Below, piece by piece: positions 60,017-64,000 of a DNA stretch of 64,000 bases. Position 1 is the first letter of the stretch; each line of letters starts with the position of its first letter. The stretch is from NCBI RefSeq assembly GCF_002150685.1, contig NZ_MSSW01000031.1:78730-142729 (forward strand), given 5' to 3'. The DNA is from Algoriphagus antarcticus. Its GTDB lineage: Bacteria > Bacteroidota > Bacteroidia > Cytophagales > Cyclobacteriaceae. The position numbers were made by a program, and so were the translations under genes. The notes under the pieces were generated by a model. The model did no database searches. It was not told the DNA's origin and saw only the letters and a program-made list of their open reading frames with translations.

Positions 60017-61537
60017 TTATAAATCATCTTCCTCAAAATCCTCATCGCCCGGGCCCATATCGAACATGGAGCTGAATAGATCTTTGAATTGAAGTCCAGT
60101 ATCTAGCAAATTTTTACTCAACTGAGAATACTCAGCCAAGCCATGCAAAGCAAATTCCATAAAGAATTCTTTTTCATTTTCCGGAACGTTCTTGACCAGT
60201 TGGCTAACTACTTCTTCCAATCCGGGAACGGCATGAAGCGCCTGCTTGTAGGTCTTATCTGACTGGGAAGCCACAATATCTAAGACATTCCCTTCCCCAA
60301 ACCAAGCCAAAGGAAGTACATAAGGGTTTCCTTGTTTCTCTTTTTTCTTCTGCTCAGGGCTTGGGAAGTAATTTACAAACTGGGTTCGAATTGCTTTTCC
60401 AATCAAATTATAAGCAACCAAACCAGCACCTTCCTGCTCGCCTTCATAGACTAATTCAACTTTTCCGGTGATTGCCGGAATCACTCCAATCAAATCGGCG
60501 ATTCGAATTATGGTATTATTCTCGCCATTCATATACATTCTGCGCTCAGCAGCAGAAATCAAGTTTTCATAGGCAGATATCGTCAATCTGGCCGACACGC
60601 CGCTTTTCTCATCCACAAACTCAGAACCTCTAGCCTCTATTGCAATTTGCTCGATCAAGTCTTTCATCAATTCCGGCACATAGATTTTATCTAATGGTTT
60701 GCCTTTCAAGTTGGCTTCCTGAGCGGTAATCCTTCTGCCTATCTCGATAGATTTCGGATAATGGGTGATAATTTGGCTTTCAATTCTATCCTTCAGTGGA
60801 GTGACAATACTTCCTCTGTTGGTGTAATCTTCGGGGTTTGCAGTGAAAACAAACTGAATATCCAACGGTAATCTCAATTTGAACCCGCGGATCTGAATGT
60901 CTCCTTCCTGTAAAATATTGAACAATGCAACCTGAATTCTAGCCTGCAAATCCGGCAACTCATTGATCACGAAAATGGACCGATGCGATCTTGGCACCAA
61001 ACCGTAATGAATCACGCGCTCATCATTGTAGCTCAATTTCATCGTAGCGGCCTTGATTGGATCCACGTCACCAATCAAATCTGCAACTGACACATCCGGT
61101 GTAGCCAACTTCTCCGTGTACCGATCATCTCGATGCCACCAAGCGACTGGCGTATTATCACCTTTTTCCTCGATCAAGTGCTTTGCAAAAGAGGTCAATG
61201 GCTGTAAAGGATCATCGTTCAACTCCGCTCCGAAAACCACAGGAACGTACTCATCCAGAAGATGAGTCATCATTCTGGCAATTCTAGTTTTCGCCTGACC
61301 TCTAAGGCCCAGCAAATTGATATTATGCCGGGAAAGAATCGCCCGTTCAATGTCAGGAATCACCGTGTCCTCGTATCCCCAAATTCCTTCAAAAACGTTT
61401 TCCTTACGCTTAATCTTTAAGATCAAGTTATCGCGAAGTTCTTCTTTGATGGATTTGGATTGATAGCCGGCAGCTTTGAGTTGGCCAAGGGTCTTTATTT
61501 GGGTGAGTTCTTTTGGTGTCAGTTTTTGGTAGTCCAT
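60017..61537 (-). CDS. MoxR/magnesium-chelatase-like AAA+ ATPase
   Basis: A protein of 506 residues. AAA+ domain at ~45-290: GYEDTVIPDIERAILSRHNI, Walker A region GLRGQAKTR, Walker B with SIFVINELPDL and sensor FVFTANPEDYTNRG, then an arginine-rich IVTPLKDRIESQII. It resembles BchI/ChlI-type AAA+ subunits, but here the partner is a VWA protein with no chelatase context. Such MoxR-VWA pairs work as chaperone-like machines. The VWA gene lies 5 bases upstream on the same strand. Confidence 0.92.
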   Translation of the reverse strand: MDYQKLTPKELTQIKTLGQLKAAGYQSKSIKEELRDNLILKIKRKENVFEGIWGYEDTVIPDIERAILSRHNINLLGLRGQAKTRIARMMTHLLDEYVPVVFGAELNDDPLQPLTSFAKHLIEEKGDNTPVAWWHRDDRYTEKLATPDVSVADLIGDVDPIKAATMKLSYNDERVIHYGLVPRSHRSIFVINELPDLQARIQVALFNILQEGDIQIRGFKLRLPLDIQFVFTANPEDYTNRGSIVTPLKDRIESQIITHYPKSIEIGRRITAQEANLKGKPLDKIYVPELMKDLIEQIAIEARGSEFVDEKSGVSARLTISAYENLISAAERRMYMNGENNTIIRIADLIGVIPAITGKVELVYEGEQEGAGLVAYNLIGKAIRTQFVNYFPSPEQKKKEKQGNPYVLPLAWFGEGNVLDIVASQSDKTYKQALHAVPGLEEVVSQLVKNVPENEKEFFMEFALHGLAEYSQLSKNLLDTGLQFKDLFSSMFDMGPGDEDFEEDDL

Positions 61538-61542
61538 AATGC

Positions 61543-62643
61543 TTAAAAGCGTTTCGTTCTATTTCGTCTATAATCTTCAAAAATCAGGTCGCCAAGCCCT
61601 TTCAAGCTGCTGTAGTAGGCATTCCCGTTATTCACTTTGGTAAATTCCTTTACAAATTCCTTCAGATAAGGATCCGAAGCAATCATAAAAGTCGTCACAG
61701 GTATTTTCAATTTTCGGCACTGTGCAGCAAGTTTCAGCGTCTCGCTGAGGATCTTGCTATCTATCCCAAAAGCATTTTTGTAATATTTAATTCCCACTTT
61801 CAGGCAGGTAGGCTTGCCATCGGTGATCATGAAAATCTGCTTATTCGGATTTTTTCTCCTTCGCAATAAATCCATCGCCAACTCCAATCCAGCAACCGTA
61901 TTCGTGTGATAAGGTCCTACTTGGAGGTAAGGCAAATCCTTGATCTCAATCTGCCAGGCATCATTTCCAAATACGAGGATATCAAGCGTATCTTTTGGAT
62001 AGCGGGTCTTGATGAGTTCTGCCAAAGCCATAGCCACTTTCTTTGCAGGAGTGATTCTATCCTCCCCATACAAAATCATGGAATGGGAAATATCGATCAT
62101 CAGCACGGTAGAAGTCTGAGAGCGAAATTCATTTTCCACTACTTCCAGATCATCTTCTGTCAGCAGATATTCTCCCGAAAAACCATGGTTTGCCTGAGCA
62201 TTTCGTAGGGAATCCGTCAAAGCAATCTGATCCATATTATCTCCAAATTCATAAGCTCGTCGATCTGTTCCTCGCTCGTCTCCCTGACCCGAATGTGTAG
62301 TTTTGTGCTGTCCTGATTTGCCACGCTTGAGTTTGCCGAAAATTTCTTCAAGAGCTGACTTACGAATGGTCTGCTCTGCTTTACCAGTGATTTTAAATTC
62401 TCCTTTTTGGTTTTCCTCAGTCAGGTAACCTTTACTTTTCAGGTCTTCGATGAAGTCGCCAATTCCATAGTTGGGATTGGTCATATTGTAGCGATTGTCC
62501 AAGTTGGTGAGCCAACTCAGCGCCTCCGCCACATCTCCGCCGGTCATGGTGACGAGTTGCAAAAATATATTCAATAGATTCTCAAACGTGTTCTTCTCAG
62601 GATCCTGAGTGGGCACGAACTGAGTAAATCGAAATCCTTTCAT
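61543..62643 (-). CDS. VWA-domain protein, partner of the MoxR ATPase
   Basis: A protein of 366 residues. N-terminal region (FENLLNIFLQLVTMTGGDVA, KSKGYLTEENQKGEFKITGK) and a C-terminal von Willebrand factor A domain from ~175: VLMIDISHSM is the MIDAS DxSxS, followed by RYPKDTLDILVFGN and MITDGKPTCLKVG. Metal-dependent protein-binding module. Operon partner of the downstream AAA+ gene, 5 bases apart. Substrate unknown. Confidence 0.9.
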   Translation of the reverse strand: MKGFRFTQFVPTQDPEKNTFENLLNIFLQLVTMTGGDVAEALSWLTNLDNRYNMTNPNYGIGDFIEDLKSKGYLTEENQKGEFKITGKAEQTIRKSALEEIFGKLKRGKSGQHKTTHSGQGDERGTDRRAYEFGDNMDQIALTDSLRNAQANHGFSGEYLLTEDDLEVVENEFRSQTSTVLMIDISHSMILYGEDRITPAKKVAMALAELIKTRYPKDTLDILVFGNDAWQIEIKDLPYLQVGPYHTNTVAGLELAMDLLRRRKNPNKQIFMITDGKPTCLKVGIKYYKNAFGIDSKILSETLKLAAQCRKLKIPVTTFMIASDPYLKEFVKEFTKVNNGNAYYSSLKGLGDLIFEDYRRNRTKRF

Positions 62644-62714
62644 AGGTAGATTTTAGTAGCAAGATTCAAAAAGCTAGACTTACAAATCCTTGAAGATCAT
62701 AGCTGTTGTTCAAA

Positions 62715-62727
62715 TCGAAATTTTCGA
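62715..62727. promoter_or_regulatory. 13-base palindrome between the VWA gene and a small membrane protein gene
   Basis: TCGAAATTTTCGA reads as an odd-length palindrome (TCGAAA-T-TTTCGA) between the divergently oriented VWA gene (start 62643) and the gene at 62822. Could be an operator or a chance A/T palindrome. Confidence 0.25.
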
Positions 62728-62821
62728 ACTTATAAAGTTTAACTCTATAAATTCTGGAATTGATAAAGAAACAAACGGAAGGGTGATGTAGTTTAATAAT
62801 AGTAATAAAAACCCAAAAAAG

Positions 62822-63055
62822 ATGAAAAACTATCTGGCTGCGGTGGGTATCGTCACAGGTGCGCTGATGATATTTGTCACCGCATTACAATTCAATTTGA
62901 GCATGTTTCTGATATGGATGCTCTTCCTAGCAGGTCCTGCTTTGGTTCTATGGATGGTTTGGTCGGTATTGATCGCAGATGTAATTGTGAAAGAAACGTT
63001 TGAAGAGCAATGGTATCAGGATGAGCCGGGGATGCTGAGAATGGTGGAGCATTGA
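62822..63055 (+). CDS. Small two-helix membrane protein, 77 residues
   Basis: Two hydrophobic helices (AAVGIVTGALMIFVTALQF and MFLIWMLFLAGPALVLWMVW) and an acidic C-terminal tail (VKETFEEQWYQDEPGML). No family recognised. It stands alone between the VWA operon and the toxin-antitoxin pair. Confidence 0.65.
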   Translation: MKNYLAAVGIVTGALMIFVTALQFNLSMFLIWMLFLAGPALVLWMVWSVLIADVIVKETFEEQWYQDEPGMLRMVEH

Positions 63056-63110
63056 TCTATCTAAACTAAGGTTTCGAATCCGCTCGACCTGACATAAAAG
63101 ATGGAGCTTG

Positions 63111-63524
63111 TCAGGCCTCAAAAAATTCTTTGGGAGAAAGAATAGGCATTTTCCCCTCCGCATACTTAAAGTCTTTTTTATCTCGGGTGATCAAGAAATC
63201 CATCTTATTGGCCTCAGCAGTGAAATACTGAAGTCCATCTTCTTTGTCTTTGAAATTCGAATGCAATGATTTATTAACGACTTCTTTACCAGCAGAAGCT
63301 ACTTCGCAGACTGAAATAAAATCATGCATTGAAAACTCAATTAAAGGGATTTTATAAATATCAAAAACTAAATAATAAAGATTGCCTAGGCTGCTCTCTG
63401 CAATAAACAAGCGAGCCATACCATTTCTAGCCAAGGTTAAAAACAATTTGGCATCTTCATAGAATGGTTGCCTCTTGGCGACAAGATCAATAACTACATT
63501 GGTATCCAAAAAAATCTTAACCAT
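63111..63524 (-). CDS. PIN-domain toxin
   Basis: A protein of 137 residues. PIN ribonuclease fold: KIFLDTNVVIDLVAKRQPFY at the N-terminus (first acidic residue), internal Glu/Asp positions and the closing FLITRDKKDFKYAEGKMPIL. PIN toxins of VapC-like pairs cleave RNA using clustered acidic residues and Mg. It overlaps the antitoxin gene by 8 bases, the usual arrangement. Confidence 0.88.
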   Translation of the reverse strand: MVKIFLDTNVVIDLVAKRQPFYEDAKLFLTLARNGMARLFIAESSLGNLYYLVFDIYKIPLIEFSMHDFISVCEVASAGKEVVNKSLHSNFKDKEDGLQYFTAEANKMDFLITRDKKDFKYAEGKMPILSPKEFFEA

Positions 63525-63774
63525 ATTTTTGCTTCAAAAATCGCGTTAGTAAAACTTTGTCAGACTCTTTTTGATCCTCCATTGGCTGCATGGACTCTAA
63601 CCTTTTCAAAAGTCTCCCAGCAGCAAATTGGGAATCCGTTTTTTCCAAATCTGGACTTTCCTTTTCAAAAATCTCCTCAAACATTTTCGAAAGCGAAATT
63701 CCTCTGCTTGCTGCCTGAAGTTTGGCTTTATCTACAATTTCCTTCTTTACAGTGAGGGTGAGTTTAGTTTTCAT
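63517..63774 (-). CDS. Ribbon-helix-helix-type antitoxin (DUF6364-like)
   Basis: A protein of 85 residues: KTKLTLTVKKEIVDKAKLQA, ASRGISLSKMFEEIFEKES, then a helical tail (LTRFLKQKYG). The N-terminal strand and two helices fit an RHH DNA-binding module as seen in DUF6364 antitoxins; the tail should bind and block the PIN toxin. Two direct repeats lie just upstream of its start and may be its binding site. Confidence 0.8.
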   Translation of the reverse strand: MKTKLTLTVKKEIVDKAKLQAASRGISLSKMFEEIFEKESPDLEKTDSQFAAGRLLKRLESMQPMEDQKESDKVLLTRFLKQKYG

Positions 63775-63779
63775 GGTTG

Positions 63780-63811
63780 ATACGTGTTATATTTAAATAT
63801 ACGTGTAATAT
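63780..63811 (-). promoter_or_regulatory. Direct-repeat operator candidate of the PIN toxin-antitoxin pair
   Basis: ATACGTGTTATAT (63780-63792) and ATACGTGTAATAT (63799-63811), one mismatch, repeat period 19 bases, 6 to 37 bases upstream of the antitoxin ATG. The central TATATTTAAATATA is a palindrome. Two half-sites of this type are typical for RHH antitoxin autoregulation. Confidence 0.55.
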
Positions 63812-63875
63812 CCAAAAAAATCAACCCAGTAGACCAGTCCAAATCATATTTTCACAGTCTCAAGCTAGATAAAAA

Positions 63876-64000
63876 TCAATCAAGCGATTTTACAGGATTC
63901 TTTTTAGCAGTACTGAATGCCCTATAGCTTACCGTTAAAAACACTAGTGCAAATAAAATTATAACCGGCACAAGTAAAAGATCAGCCCCAATATCAACTC
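63876..64000 (-). CDS. C-terminal end of a MacB/FtsX-type ABC transporter permease (partial)
   Basis: Minus-strand frame open from the right edge of the window to TGA at 63876, covering 41 residues. It ends in a hydrophobic helix (LLLVPVIILFALVFLTVSY) followed by RAFSTAKKNPVKSLD. The short cytoplasmic tail with NPVKSL is the typical end of MacB/FtsX-like permeases. The N-terminal part lies outside the window. Confidence 0.75.
   Translation of the reverse strand, partial: VDIGADLLLVPVIILFALVFLTVSYRAFSTAKKNPVKSLD

Noticed and set aside
1..64000. CRISPR array, tRNA/rRNA genes or a complete insertion sequence
   Set aside because: No regularly spaced repeats, cloverleaf-type segments or transposase motifs (DDE, HUH, serine recombinase) were found by reading.

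Overview
The window looks like chromosome from a Bacteroidota bacterium of the Cyclobacteriaceae type; Algoriphagus is the best guess. The clues are TAnnTTTG-type promoters without Shine-Dalgarno sites, many lipoproteins with an SC or GC lipobox, and housekeeping families typical of that group (PpiD-like foldase, CNNM/CBS protein, FadL-like porin, NhaD, phosphosulfolactate synthase homologue, DUF368). Identification is from reading proteins by eye; no database search was possible.

Region 1 (1-19.2 kb, all + strand) is the distal half of an extracellular contractile injection system (eCIS) locus. In order it holds the end of a baseplate-J-like protein (cut by the window edge), a second baseplate-type protein, a 964-residue protein in the position where Afp-type loci carry the fibre gene, the short tape-measure protein, and the AAA+ ATPase. 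A cargo block follows: three DUF4157 ('eCIS core') proteins of 394, 379 and 1760 residues, a 159-residue protein translationally coupled to the first, and a PQQ-type beta-propeller protein one base after the largest. Sheath, tube, spike and cap genes are not in the window and should lie to the left. The three cargo proteins share a leader module (KLTVG...EAD...MRMP...QRKCxxC) and a DUF4157 domain with HELTH, then diverge. One ends in an M35-like metallopeptidase candidate. The giant one ends in a tryptophan-rich/membrane region, a basic linker and a candidate PD-(D/E)XK nuclease-like domain.

Region 2 (19.2-24.2 kb) is a patchy accessory stretch: a TPR lipoprotein, a small STAS-like protein, and an S8 protease lipoprotein. 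The protease gene is flanked by the live rpiB gene and a decayed second copy of the rpiB 3' end with its terminator.

Region 3 (24.2-58 kb) is core genome: glyA-tatC-rpiB, an AEC transporter, suhB-like/rsmI/pterin dehydratase/DUF493, foldase-CNNM-lptC, TPR and outer-membrane proteins with coaX, anmK, an amino-acid dehydrogenase, nhaD, tag, alr, purU, aroE-DUF368-phosphosulfolactate synthase-TPR, a surface-polysaccharide trio, hflX, an orphan histidine kinase, a cytochrome c/sugar dehydrogenase lipoprotein and an M1 peptidase.

Region 4 (58-64 kb) holds small accessory genes: a frameshifted DUF2750 gene, DUF1304, an MNT/HEPN pair whose HEPN gene is frameshifted, a MoxR-VWA pair, a PIN toxin/antitoxin pair with a repeated operator candidate, and the 3' end of a MacB/FtsX-type permease at the right edge. 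No tRNA, rRNA, CRISPR array or intact insertion sequence was seen.
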